In this document: positions 55,064 through 63,851 of the stretch, piece by piece
Layout of the letters: the number at the start of each line of letters is the position of its first letter
Position numbering within the stretch: position 1 is the first letter of the stretch
DNA from: Thiocapsa roseopersicina
GTDB lineage: Bacteria; Pseudomonadota; Gammaproteobacteria; Chromatiales; Chromatiaceae
Reading direction: 5' to 3'
Length of the DNA: 64,000 nucleotides
Assembly: GCF_900106925.1 (NCBI RefSeq)
Contig: NZ_FNNZ01000003.1
Span: 248,001 to 312,000 of the forward strand
Made by a program: the position numbers and the translations under genes
The notes under the pieces: model-generated
The model's database searches: none
The model's input: the letters and a program-made list of their open reading frames with translations, nothing else
What the model was told of the DNA's origin: nothing

Positions 55064-55648
55064 CGAGGTGTCCTCTTGTGGATTGACGATGCCGGCAATC
55101 TTAGCCGGTCTTGCCGTCTCCAACACGATCCCGATCAGAAAACCGGCCGCGTGGGCGCTGTGCACCGGCGACCAGGCGGTGTCGCTGAAAACGGCCTCGC
55201 CCGTCAGACACTCCAGCAGGATCTTGGCTGCAACGGCGAGTGCGAAGAGGATCGCGAGCGGGTCGCGCGACTCGGCCCTCCAGGTCGCGGCCAATCCAGC
55301 CCCGACGATCAGATTGACGATGCCCGAGAGACCGCAATAGGCGGCGAGTCCGGGCTCCAGCAGCATGACCGCTCCGACGATGCTCGGCATGCCAAGCAAC
55401 AGCAGCGCTGTCATCCGGCCTCGCAGCACCGGCTCGTAAAGCCAACCGACCAGCAGGAGTCCGGCGACATCCAAGAGGAGATGGGCCGGGTCGCTGTGTG
55501 CGAGATGGGCCGAGAAGGCGCGCCAGGACTCGGCCCGGAGCGGGATGGATCGGTCCAGGATGAGGGTTTCCGGGACCGGTCCGAGGATCAGATAGACGCC
55601 GACCGCCACGAGGGCGAATGCGAGTGTCCAGGGCATCTTGGACGTCAT
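54647..55648 (-). CDS. Rhombosortase fused in frame to a YajD-like HNH nuclease
   Basis: A single open frame of 333 codons. Residues 1-190 are a six-helix rhomboid-type intramembrane protease of the rhombosortase branch: HLAHSDPAHLLLD (48-60), the G-L-S108-G nucleophile loop and H166-A-A-G-x3-G. Rhombosortases cut GlyGly-CTERM tails. Residues 196-333 are a YajD-type HNH domain (CGRC, LTVHHKDMNHDNNP, NWELLCVYCHDNEH). GGAG about 8 bases before the ATG at 55648 supports that start. No stop lies between the halves, but a good internal ribosome site precedes codon 196, so separate YajD synthesis is likely. The adjacent VIT/VWA gene encodes a probable substrate. Confidence 0.8.
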   Translation of the reverse strand: MTSKMPWTLAFALVAVGVYLILGPVPETLILDRSIPLRAESWRAFSAHLAHSDPAHLLLDVAGLLLVGWLYEPVLRGRMTALLLLGMPSIVGAVMLLEPGLAAYCGLSGIVNLIVGAGLAATWRAESRDPLAILFALAVAAKILLECLTGEAVFSDTAWSPVHSAHAAGFLIGIVLETARPAKIAGIVNPQEDTSMTSSSGPRHAKTGKPINSTKLDRVVADARKASDERAAGYREQALKLYDWVCGRCARTFTRENLRELTVHHKDMNHDNNPPDGSNWELLCVYCHDNEHQKYEEHLASLAGGRVSKPGVAGKQTTHNPFEGLADLLKKDG

Positions 55649-55673
55649 GACGGTGGCTCCGAGATGAGACTCC

Positions 55674-55790
55674 GTAGGTCGGGTTAGGCGAGCATCAGAT
55701 GAGTTTTCAAACCCGCTCGGAGCCTTAAGCGCGCCGTAACCCGACGTTCCGCCTGGGAATGTCGGATTACGCTGCGCTAATCCGACCTAC
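55674..55790. repeat. GTAGGTCGGATTAG-family repeat, copy 3
   Basis: GTAGGTCGGGTTAGGC at the left and CTAATCCGACCTAC at the right bound the gap between the rhombosortase and VIT/VWA genes. On the minus strand the right end reads GTAGGTCGGATTAG, and this supplies the last residues (R-S-D) and TAG stop of the VIT/VWA gene. Confidence 0.7.
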
Positions 55791-57918
55791 GCGCCGACGC
55801 GTCGGCCCGCCGACCGGTCCGAGCGCGGATCACGAGTATCGCGCCTAAGCCGAGGAGCATGAGCGCAACCTCCCACGGGGAGAGTGCGCCGGCACCGCCG
55901 CCCGATCCGTCCCCTGATCCGCCGCCTGCATGGGTCGCACGATTGCCCGTGAACATGGGCTCGGCTTGGTCGACGCGCGGGCTCGTCGGGGCCTGTTGAG
56001 TGCGTTGCTCGCGTGCGGCACGCTCGAGATCGCTGCGGGTTGCGTTCAGGCGCTCGATGCCGAGCTGCTCGAAGACCTCTTCGCGCAGAACGACCATGCT
56101 GGTGCGATCGGTGACCAGTCCGTAGGCGACGCCCAGGTCGCGGACGGCGTCTTCCATGTCGGCATCCGGGCCGAAGTTCTCGATCTCATGCTCCATCTCG
56201 CGGATGCGGTCGTAGGCCCAGAGGCGCTCCAGCTCCGGGTTGTCGCTCGACTGGGCCGGGAAGGCGAAGCGCCCGCGGTATTGGGTCTCGGCGCCGGAGA
56301 GGCGACCGCTCAGGGTCAGCGTGGCCTCGCCGTCGCCCCAGTAGTGGCCGAGGAACATCAGCTGCTGGCCGCGATAGAGCGATCCGGGCCGGGCCGGGGT
56401 GAGATCCGTCGTCCGCACCCCGTCGATCTCGAGCTGGATGCCGTGCAGGGCGGCATGGGTCAGCTTGCTCGATGCGGCGAGGATCTCGCCCACGATGTCG
56501 TCGGCGTTGGAAACCGAGCGGGCGAAGCCGTCGGACGCCTGCGTGAGTGCCTCCAGGAGCGGGCGGTTGGCGCTGTTGCCCATGATGAAGGTGAAGAGCC
56601 GCACATCCATCTTCTCGATCAGCCGGAGAAACTTGCGCTGCTCGGTCTCGCCGACGTTCGCGACACCGTCGGTCACCAGGATGATGCCGCTGGTGCGGTC
56701 CGCATCGACCCGATCCAGGCCGAGCTGGAGACCGGAGTAGAGGTCGGTACCGCCGTTCGGCTGCTCGGCGGCGACCCGGTCGGTCCATTCGAGCACGCTT
56801 GCGGCCGTTGCGGGGACATAGCCGCCGGTCAACTCGCGTGCGCTGTTGTTGAAGGTGACGATGCGAAAGCGGTCGTCCGGCCGGAGCTTGCCGAGCGCAT
56901 GTCGGATTCCTTCGGCCAGCGTGCCGTACTTGCCCTGCATCGAGCCCGAGAGATCGAGCACGAAGACCCAGTCCGCGCCTTGGCTGATCGGCTGAAGGTC
57001 ATCGCCGGGGGTGAGGGTCAGCAGGAAGGTGCCGCGACCGGCGGGGTCCGGTTTGTAGGTCACGAGATCGAGGCTGCCGGGCAGATCCTGTGCGAGGCGC
57101 CAGTAGACGACCAGATCCTTGTCCAGGCGATAGGGCTGCGTGGCGGCGCCGGGCGCACCGGGCTCGGTCGACGCGGTCGGCTCGCCGGGATCGCCGTCGG
57201 CGGCGACGGCATCCAGGACGCCGTTGCTCAGGTGCAGATCCCAGCGCTGCGCGTCGAGCTTGTCGATCCGTGCATCGCTCGCGTTCGGTATCCGCACCGC
57301 CTCGACCGGATAGCCCGAGCGCAGGCGCAGATCGAAGCGGAAGCGATCCTGCACCTCGGTGCTCGCCGTCCAAAAGGCGAGCTTCGCCTCGTCCACGCCG
57401 CCTTCTTCCAGCGGATAGACATAGCGCCCGATCCCGTGATCGATGCCGATCGGTTGCAGATAGACGAAGCGGACGCGCGTATCCTGCCCGGCCCGCACCG
57501 GTGCGACGCGGATGTCGAAGGTCCGATAGGCGTCCTTGACGGCAATCCCGGCGTCGCGTCCGGCGGCACGCTCGCTCTGGTAGACCTCTTCGGCGCGCTC
57601 CTTCGGAAGCACCTCTCCGGTCAAGGGCTTGCCGTCGATCCAGACCGTGACCTCGGCCACCGTACCTTGCTCGGGCACCGGGAAGGAGTAGGTCGCCTCG
57701 AGGTCTTGGGCGTGCGGGTTGTGGAAGACCTGCTCGACGGTTGTGACGGCATAGCCGTCCTGAACCAGGACATCGACCTGGTGATCGCGGATCGAGAGGG
57801 CGGGCAGTGAGCCGTCGCTCGGGGTCAAGAGTCCCGCGGCCTGACTGACCGACGTCGTGAGTAAGAGGACGGTGAGCGTCCGGCCGATGGCCCCAAACAG
57901 GCGAGATGCGTCGTACAT
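55777..57918 (-). CDS. VIT/VWA-domain protein with GlyGly-CTERM-like tail
   Basis: A 713-residue exported protein. A signal peptide (about 1-28) precedes a VIT domain (about 40-170: VTTVEQVFHNPHAQDLEATY, PVPEQGTVAEVTVWIDGKPL). Next is a VWA domain with MIDAS D322-L-S-G-S (FVLDLSGSM) and ILVTDGVANV. The C-terminus has a Gly/Ser run (about 665-677), one membrane helix and an Arg-rich end, the layout of GlyGly-CTERM sorting signals. It fits the marine proteobacterial sortase-target type of VIT/VWA protein, but here the neighbour is a rhombosortase. GGAGG precedes the ATG at 57918. Three operator-like boxes lie upstream. Confidence 0.85.
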   Translation of the reverse strand: MYDASRLFGAIGRTLTVLLLTTSVSQAAGLLTPSDGSLPALSIRDHQVDVLVQDGYAVTTVEQVFHNPHAQDLEATYSFPVPEQGTVAEVTVWIDGKPLTGEVLPKERAEEVYQSERAAGRDAGIAVKDAYRTFDIRVAPVRAGQDTRVRFVYLQPIGIDHGIGRYVYPLEEGGVDEAKLAFWTASTEVQDRFRFDLRLRSGYPVEAVRIPNASDARIDKLDAQRWDLHLSNGVLDAVAADGDPGEPTASTEPGAPGAATQPYRLDKDLVVYWRLAQDLPGSLDLVTYKPDPAGRGTFLLTLTPGDDLQPISQGADWVFVLDLSGSMQGKYGTLAEGIRHALGKLRPDDRFRIVTFNNSARELTGGYVPATAASVLEWTDRVAAEQPNGGTDLYSGLQLGLDRVDADRTSGIILVTDGVANVGETEQRKFLRLIEKMDVRLFTFIMGNSANRPLLEALTQASDGFARSVSNADDIVGEILAASSKLTHAALHGIQLEIDGVRTTDLTPARPGSLYRGQQLMFLGHYWGDGEATLTLSGRLSGAETQYRGRFAFPAQSSDNPELERLWAYDRIREMEHEIENFGPDADMEDAVRDLGVAYGLVTDRTSMVVLREEVFEQLGIERLNATRSDLERAAREQRTQQAPTSPRVDQAEPMFTGNRATHAGGGSGDGSGGGAGALSPWEVALMLLGLGAILVIRARTGRRADASARRSD

Positions 57919-57935
57919 GAGAGACCTCCAAAATA

Positions 57936-58031
57936 TGAACGATGTTCAATTAAGACGCATCGAAAAGGCCGGGTCGGCCGGCCTATTTGAACGTCGTTTA
58001 TTTATATAGTCGAAAAATAAGCGATGTTCAA
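57936..58031 (-). promoter_or_regulatory. Three operator-like boxes upstream of the VIT/VWA gene
   Basis: The palindrome-like box TTGAACATCGTTCA occurs at 57949-57936 (minus), TTGAACGTCGTTTA at 57987-58000 (plus) and TTGAACATCGCTTA at 58031-58018 (minus). Centre distances are about 51 and 31 bp, near whole helical turns. A TATATA (about 58003-58008) could be the -10 region, flanked by the boxes. The core T-G-A-A-C-N3-G-T-T-C-A looks like a dimeric repressor site; no regulator gene is in the window. Confidence 0.6.
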
Positions 58032-58059
58032 ATAATATTTTCGGGTGGTTCGGTTGCGG

Positions 58060-58351
58060 CTAGCTATCAGCCTCCGGCCTCCGCCTCTCCGCATCGGTGC
58101 CGGTCACCGCTTGAGAGAGGTAGAGATAGGGCTTGAGCGCCTTGTCCACCGTGCGGTTGGTGATCTTGGTCATGGCCTGACCTAACGGCTTGGAGTCGTT
58201 CGTCTTGGTCTGGTCTGCCCCGATGTTGCGGTCGACCAGGAGCAGGATGCGTTTCTTGGCACCGGATCGCCACAGCCGTCAGATGATCTGAAAGGCGGTG
58301 TAGGTCTTGCCGGTGCCGGTGGCCACGACCAGCAGGATGCGGTCCGCGGCT
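58060..58351 (-). pseudogene. Type I restriction HsdR-like helicase remnant
   Basis: Read on the minus strand, this encodes RILLVVATGTGKTYTAFQII, then a TGA, then RLWRSGAKKRILLLVDRNI, QTKTNDSKPLGQAMTKITNR and a TAG. That is the Walker A region of an HsdR/DEAD-type type I restriction subunit. The TGA replaces the Trp codon (TGG) expected in QIIWRLW. The parts before and after are gone, so this is a roughly 90-codon relic of a lost restriction system. It is squeezed between the VIT/VWA promoter region and the BT1 transporter stop. Confidence 0.75.
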
Positions 58352-58363
58352 CTTTTCGACGCC

Positions 58364-59986
58364 TCAGGCGCTGCGCAGCCGGGTCACCTTCACCAGCGCC
58401 ACGGCGGTAAGCGGGAGAATGAAGCCGATCGCCAGTGCGGCGATCATCAAATCGCCCAACTGGCTGTAATCCGCCGGCACGCTCACCATGCCGCTGATGG
58501 GATCCTTGACCTCGCGGGTCACGAGGAAGATCTCGTTGAGATACTTGGTCCCCAACTGACCGGCCGAGAGCGCCAGATTGCTGAAGGAGGCCATGACGGC
58601 GAAGAAGGTGGCCTTGAGGTTATCCGGGGCCGAGTTGGCGATCCAGGCGAGCATGGGCACCATGGCGACTTGGCCCAGCGGCGACTCCAGAGCCGTGTCC
58701 ACGATGGCGATGAAGCGGGCATCGACGATGCCGCCGGTGACGGCGGCCGTCCAGTGGTGCAGCCCGAAATACATGCCGACGATGGGCAGGTAGAAGAGGC
58801 TGGTGAGCAGGGTCAGGAAGACCACGACATGTGCGATGGAGTGCTCGGCCATGAAGCGTCGGAAGATGAACAGCCCCGCCAGTGCGAGTGTGCTGCCGAT
58901 GAGCGAGAGCACGGACAGGAACTGCTGGTCGAAGGCGAGCTCGTCGATCATCCACCAGGTCTGACCCGCGCCCGGTCCGGGCATGGCGCGAAAGACGAAG
59001 ATGATGATGGCCGTACCCAAGAGATAGAGCCGCGCCTCGGCGTCCAGCACGCGCAACAGGCGCGACATGAGGAATAGGACGATCGCCATGGAGCCGACGA
59101 AGATGATCTCCTGGTTGTAGGGCACATCCGTGAGTCCCATCCCCAGCGTGAAGACCACGAAGGCCAGGCTGCCCCCGAGGATCCACCAATTCGGCTTGGT
59201 GATCTGGGCCGGTCGTTCCAGGCGCGCTCTGGCGTCGGTCTCCTCCAAGCCTTTGGCGACGAGCCGACGCAGGTCGCGGTGTTTAATGAAGCTCGCCAGG
59301 GCGACGCCGAGTACCGAGATCACCGGAATCGCCAAGGCCATCTCGTAGATCAGGATATAGGTCGCGACCTTCTCGGCCTCCGACATGGCCTCGACGCCCG
59401 CAAAGAGGTAGATGTTGGCCAGCGACACGAGCACCCCGCCGCCGATGATGGCGATCCGCCCCAGTGTTTGCATCGTGGTGTGCATCAGCTTGAGCCGCGC
59501 ACGATCGATCGGCTGGCCGTCGGCGTCGACCCGCGGGACCGCCTCCACCGTCATGGCATCCGCCACCACGTCCTGAATCACGTAGCCCGTCGGTGCGAGC
59601 AGCGCGCCGAGGACATACCAAGCTTCCACCGGCATCACGGCGGCCATCGCCTCGCGTTCCGCCAGCAGGCCGAGCATGATGAGCAGGCTGCCGGTGAGCA
59701 TGGACGCGCCGAGGTAGACCAGGCCCGCCTTATAGCGCCAGATCAGATCCACCAGATGCCCCAGGGGCATCTTGAGCACCCAGGGAATCCCCGCCCAGAA
59801 TGCCAGTGCCGCCAAGAAGGAGGCGGGCAACCCGAGATAGTCCTTGACGAAGAAGGTGCCGACGATGGCGGTCAGGCCCTGGATGCCGTAGGCCACGTAG
59901 ATCATCAAGGGGGGCAGATACGAGAGCCGCATCTCGCGCCCCATCTCGAGGATGTTGCGGTCGAGCCAATGACCCAGAGCGGCCAT
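58364..59986 (-). CDS. BT1/folate-biopterin-family MFS transporter
   Basis: A 540-residue membrane protein with about twelve helices. The segment GYVIQDVVADAMTVEAVPRV matches the conserved motif of BT1-type transporters, and SLLFQ-like helices follow. Large cytoplasmic and periplasmic loops are present between helices 6 and 7. The substrate is unknown. The ATG at 59986 (MAALGHWLDRN) begins plausibly; the frame stays open to 60343 with low-complexity sequence overlapping the divergent gene's leader. Confidence 0.75.
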   Translation of the reverse strand: MAALGHWLDRNILEMGREMRLSYLPPLMIYVAYGIQGLTAIVGTFFVKDYLGLPASFLAALAFWAGIPWVLKMPLGHLVDLIWRYKAGLVYLGASMLTGSLLIMLGLLAEREAMAAVMPVEAWYVLGALLAPTGYVIQDVVADAMTVEAVPRVDADGQPIDRARLKLMHTTMQTLGRIAIIGGGVLVSLANIYLFAGVEAMSEAEKVATYILIYEMALAIPVISVLGVALASFIKHRDLRRLVAKGLEETDARARLERPAQITKPNWWILGGSLAFVVFTLGMGLTDVPYNQEIIFVGSMAIVLFLMSRLLRVLDAEARLYLLGTAIIIFVFRAMPGPGAGQTWWMIDELAFDQQFLSVLSLIGSTLALAGLFIFRRFMAEHSIAHVVVFLTLLTSLFYLPIVGMYFGLHHWTAAVTGGIVDARFIAIVDTALESPLGQVAMVPMLAWIANSAPDNLKATFFAVMASFSNLALSAGQLGTKYLNEIFLVTREVKDPISGMVSVPADYSQLGDLMIAALAIGFILPLTAVALVKVTRLRSA

Positions 59987-60327
59987 TGGTCCGGCGATAA
60001 AGCTGCTTTGGCCCTCTTGGGGCGTTGGGCCTCTGTGATTAGCGCTCAAGCTGGCATTCTCTTGGTCGGCACAGGCTCGCAGAGTACGCGATCGTGATTC
60101 CGTCTGCGAGCGGGAGCGAATCCAACGGGGTTGGCATGCCGCTGGTTTCTGTTCGCCTACCGACGCCGGCGCCGATGCAGGCTGTCCATACGGTGTATCC
60201 GCTTCGGCGGCGGGCGTCTCGGCAAACGCGCGAAATCTCCTATACTCGGAGCGCCGGCGCTCGTCGGTCATCTCGTGGTTCAGGTCGCCCCTGTGGCTCC
60301 CGTCTTCGCGTGCTGAGAGGAAAAGCC

Positions 60328-63300
60328 ATGTCCCGAAAATCACGGGAGATACGCCTTGGACTCGTGCTGTACGGCGGGGTGTCGCTGGCGATCTATATCA
60401 ATGGTGTCACGCGCGAATTCCATCGCGCGGTTCGGGGCGAGGGGATCTATCGCGTCATCAAGGCCCTGGTTGACTCGGATATCACGGTCGACGTCATCAG
60501 CGGAACATCCGCCGGCGGAATCAACGGTATTCTGCTCGCCCATTCTCTGGTCAACGCAGAGGATTTTGCATTGACCGCGTCACTTTGGCGCGAGCACGGC
60601 GATATCGGCGATCTCATCCACGATCCGAAGCGCTGCGCGCAGGCCAACTCGATCCTCGACGGAGAAGGCTATTTCCAGCCGAAGCTGCGCGACGCCTTCC
60701 GGCTACTCGGCTCGGGTCCGGGCGCCACGAGCGGGCCGCTCGACGATCCCTCGCCGACACCCGAGCTCGATCTCTTCATCACCGGCACCGACGTTCACGG
60801 AGACGTCTACACCTGGTTCGACGAGCTTGGACACTCCGTCGATGTGAAGGATCATCAGGTGGTGTTTCGACTCAAACACCGGGCGCCGCAAGCCGCCGTC
60901 GGCGGTACCCCGCGTTATACCGATTTCACCACCGACGCGGACACCGATCTGGCGCTGGCAAAGCTTGCGCGCGTCACCTCCTGCTTCCCCGCCGCGTTTC
61001 CGCCGGTGAAGGTCGCGAAGGCGCCGGTTCCGGACAGCACGCAAGCGGGGCAGGAAGAGCGCGCGGACGCCAAGCTGCGGACCTGGGGCCAACTTGCGGG
61101 AGACCGCGACTACTTTTTCTTGGACGGCGGTGTCCTCGACAACAAACCCTTCTCCTCCACGACCCGCCAAATCTTCTTCCGCCACGCCGACCGCCCGGTC
61201 CAACGCTGGCTCTTTTATGTCGAGCCGGACCCGGAGTCGTTCGTCCCGCCGTCCGAGCGCATGTTGACCGCCCCCGGCGTGGCCAGTGCTGCGATGGTGT
61301 CTTTGCTCGCGATTCCAAGCTACGAGAGCATCGGCGGCGACCTCAGGGAGATCGCCGAGCGGAACGCCGAGATCGAGCGTTTCGACATCCTGTGCAGCGG
61401 ACTCGATGCGGCAGAGACGCCGACCCCCTTGGTCCAGGCCCTCGGCGCCCTCGAGGCGCGCGATCGGGAGAGCGCTTCGGCCGGGCAAGAGGCACGGCCC
61501 TCGAGTACCCGGGAGCGCACAGGTCGGCTCGACGGGAACCTCTACGTGCGCGCGCGCCTGCTGGCGCTCGCGCAACGTGCAATTCTCGGTGTCCTGCGAC
61601 GCAACGGTCGCGACCGTTTGATCACCTCTGCCGCGGAACGCTCTGCTGCCGCGCATTTGGTGCGGGGATTCTTCGAGCACCGGGACGCCGATGCATTGGA
61701 TACGCTGCACGACTTCGATGTTTATTTCCGCCTGCGCCGTTTGTTCAACCTGCTCTATCTGCCGATCTGGGACGATGCCTTGAAGGCGGCTCCCGCGTCG
61801 GACGGTCCCGACCCCGTCCGCGATCTGCACCACGCGGTGTCGAGTCAGGTCGATCTCCTTCAGGTCGTGCTCTCGGTGATGGAGCGCACGGTGGACGCCG
61901 CCGAGCTGCGATTTGCCCCGGACGGCGCGCGAGCACCCGAAGAGGTCTGGACCCTGCTGGAGGCGGTGCTCTTCTGTCTCCTCTACCCGGTGCTCGACAC
62001 GCCCCTCGTGGGTGGAACTCAGGCCCCGCAGATTGCACCGACCCTGCCGTCGGTGCCTGATTCGGCGTTCCTCACGACGCTGCTGCAAACCCTGCGGGCA
62101 CGTTCGGAGGTGTTGGTCCGGATTACCGGCGAGGTGCCCCGCAGTACCGACGGTGCAGCGCAGCGTCGCGAGCTGTTCCTGCGTGTCTTTACGGCCGCCC
62201 TGCCGCCCGAGCGGCGGCCGATGACCTTGCTGCGGGCGCAAGACCGCTCGGTGTGGGATCTGCTTTCGGAGGAGACTGCCGGTGCGGCTGGTCTGACGCG
62301 GACCCTGGCGGAGTCCTACACCCGCTTCGGGAGCCTCGACGAGGTGATGTTCCCGCTGCAGAAGGACCCTTTCGTCTTCGAGCGCGATGTGATCCGAGTC
62401 GTTCGCCTCAGTCCCAAGGACGCCGTGCTGGGTCTATCGCAGGTCAATGATTATCGCGATAAGGTCGCCGGAGACGTCCTCGGTCATTTCGGCGCCTTCT
62501 TCAAACGTTCCTGGCGCTCCAACGACATCCTTTGGGGCCGGCTCGACGGCCTGTCCCAGCTCGCGGAGACCTTGCTGGAGCCGGAGCGGGTACGTGCCGT
62601 CTTGGTCGCGCGTGGTGATCGACCGACGCTCTCCGAGCTGGTGGGCGTCGATCTCGCGGGGCTGTTCCCCGGCGCCGATGCGCAACGGCTCGCGCGTCTC
62701 GAGAGCGACTTCGCGGCCGTGGCGGGCGACGCACAGACCAATTCCAAGTCCGATTCACCGGCTCATCAAGCCCGGTTTGCTGCCAGCTGGACGCCCTTTC
62801 TGAAGGCCCTGATCGAGGCCGGCCAGAATGAGATCCTGGCCGATGATCTACCGACTGTAATCCGGGACGCAGCCCTCCAGGCCACAATTTGGAACAACTT
62901 TCCGGTCGATTCAAACGTGGATGCCAAAGCGGATCGCGTCGGCATTCAGGCCGAGCGTCTCGTCTTTCGGCAAGGCGATCGGCCGCTCGATCCCACGCTC
63001 GCGGGTTTGCTTGCCGAGTCGGCATGCGCGGCCAAGCTGCTCGGGCCAAGCTCTGAACAGTCGCTGGATCGGGTCGCCTTTTTCAAGGACCACTATCGCG
63101 TCGGAGCGGAGAGCGTTGGGGGCCATATTCCGGCGGAGGTGCTTGCCCGGACCGCCACCAAGGCGCTTGCGGTGGCTTATCGCGCGGTCCTCAACGGCCT
63201 CCCGGACGATGTCCGTCCTCGGTTCGAGCGTCTCGGTCCGGTCAAGGTCCTGGGGCGAACGATCACCTTGGGGCATGGTCTCTCCGGCCTCTTCGCGACA

Positions 63301-63573
63301 AGCCGTCAGAGCCGGCGTACGCTGTTCATCGCCGTCTGGGTCCTCGCGCTCATCGCGCTCGGTTTGATGCTCGGCGTGGCGACCGGGGCGCTGAAACCCG
63401 GCGAGGGAGTTCAGGGGCTGTTTTGGCTCATCGTTGCTGCGCCTGTCGTGACCCTCGCGCTCTGGGCGGAATTCAAAAGTCGGGGCATCGGCGCAGCCAT
63501 TCGTTGGGTTTTGGGCCTTGGCGTACTCGCTTTGGCACTCTGGAAAGCGGTCGAGGTGCTGGCCGGCTGGTAG
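60328..63573 (+). CDS. Large patatin-like phospholipase protein with C-terminal membrane helices
   Basis: A 1081-residue protein. The N-terminal patatin domain (1-300) has the oxyanion loop YGGVSLAIYINGV (15-27), the nucleophile G-T-S61-A-G-G and the dyad aspartate D266-G-G, so lipid acyl-hydrolase activity is expected. The middle 650 residues have no recognised domain and contain many leucine-rich helices. The last 85 residues form three membrane helices. It fits the long patatin-related family (TIGR03607-like) but is longer. AGAGG precedes the ATG at 60328. It is divergent from the BT1 transporter gene. Confidence 0.8.
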   Translation: MSRKSREIRLGLVLYGGVSLAIYINGVTREFHRAVRGEGIYRVIKALVDSDITVDVISGTSAGGINGILLAHSLVNAEDFALTASLWREHGDIGDLIHDPKRCAQANSILDGEGYFQPKLRDAFRLLGSGPGATSGPLDDPSPTPELDLFITGTDVHGDVYTWFDELGHSVDVKDHQVVFRLKHRAPQAAVGGTPRYTDFTTDADTDLALAKLARVTSCFPAAFPPVKVAKAPVPDSTQAGQEERADAKLRTWGQLAGDRDYFFLDGGVLDNKPFSSTTRQIFFRHADRPVQRWLFYVEPDPESFVPPSERMLTAPGVASAAMVSLLAIPSYESIGGDLREIAERNAEIERFDILCSGLDAAETPTPLVQALGALEARDRESASAGQEARPSSTRERTGRLDGNLYVRARLLALAQRAILGVLRRNGRDRLITSAAERSAAAHLVRGFFEHRDADALDTLHDFDVYFRLRRLFNLLYLPIWDDALKAAPASDGPDPVRDLHHAVSSQVDLLQVVLSVMERTVDAAELRFAPDGARAPEEVWTLLEAVLFCLLYPVLDTPLVGGTQAPQIAPTLPSVPDSAFLTTLLQTLRARSEVLVRITGEVPRSTDGAAQRRELFLRVFTAALPPERRPMTLLRAQDRSVWDLLSEETAGAAGLTRTLAESYTRFGSLDEVMFPLQKDPFVFERDVIRVVRLSPKDAVLGLSQVNDYRDKVAGDVLGHFGAFFKRSWRSNDILWGRLDGLSQLAETLLEPERVRAVLVARGDRPTLSELVGVDLAGLFPGADAQRLARLESDFAAVAGDAQTNSKSDSPAHQARFAASWTPFLKALIEAGQNEILADDLPTVIRDAALQATIWNNFPVDSNVDAKADRVGIQAERLVFRQGDRPLDPTLAGLLAESACAAKLLGPSSEQSLDRVAFFKDHYRVGAESVGGHIPAEVLARTATKALAVAYRAVLNGLPDDVRPRFERLGPVKVLGRTITLGHGLSGLFATSRQSRRTLFIAVWVLALIALGLMLGVATGALKPGEGVQGLFWLIVAAPVVTLALWAEFKSRGIGAAIRWVLGLGVLALALWKAVEVLAGW

Positions 63574-63851
63574 ACTCGGCTGCCGCGATCGCGAACGTGC
63601 GAGCGAAGAGGCAGGCTGGTCTCCGTCCGCCGCGCCCTGCCGTTGTCGACGTCAGGGGCAAGGATCGATAGGCTCGAGACCGCTCGGTCATGCCGAGTCG
63701 CATCTGCCCAAGCTCACGATCGAGATGCGTTGCGGAGCGGCACTGATCGAGGCTCTTCTCGCGGCGGCGAACCTACCCCATCTTCCTGCTGTTGGCTGAG
63801 TCGTGCCCTTCGCGGGCGCGTGACCGGGGATAGACGCAGGGGGATGACGGG

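Noticed and set aside
55930-57810. A 626-codon open frame antisense to the VIT/VWA gene
   Set aside because: Antisense shadow of a clear gene with no domain and no ribosome site.
58067-58273. A 68-codon minus-strand frame
   Set aside because: It is out of frame with the recognisable HsdR remnant, which explains this sequence better.
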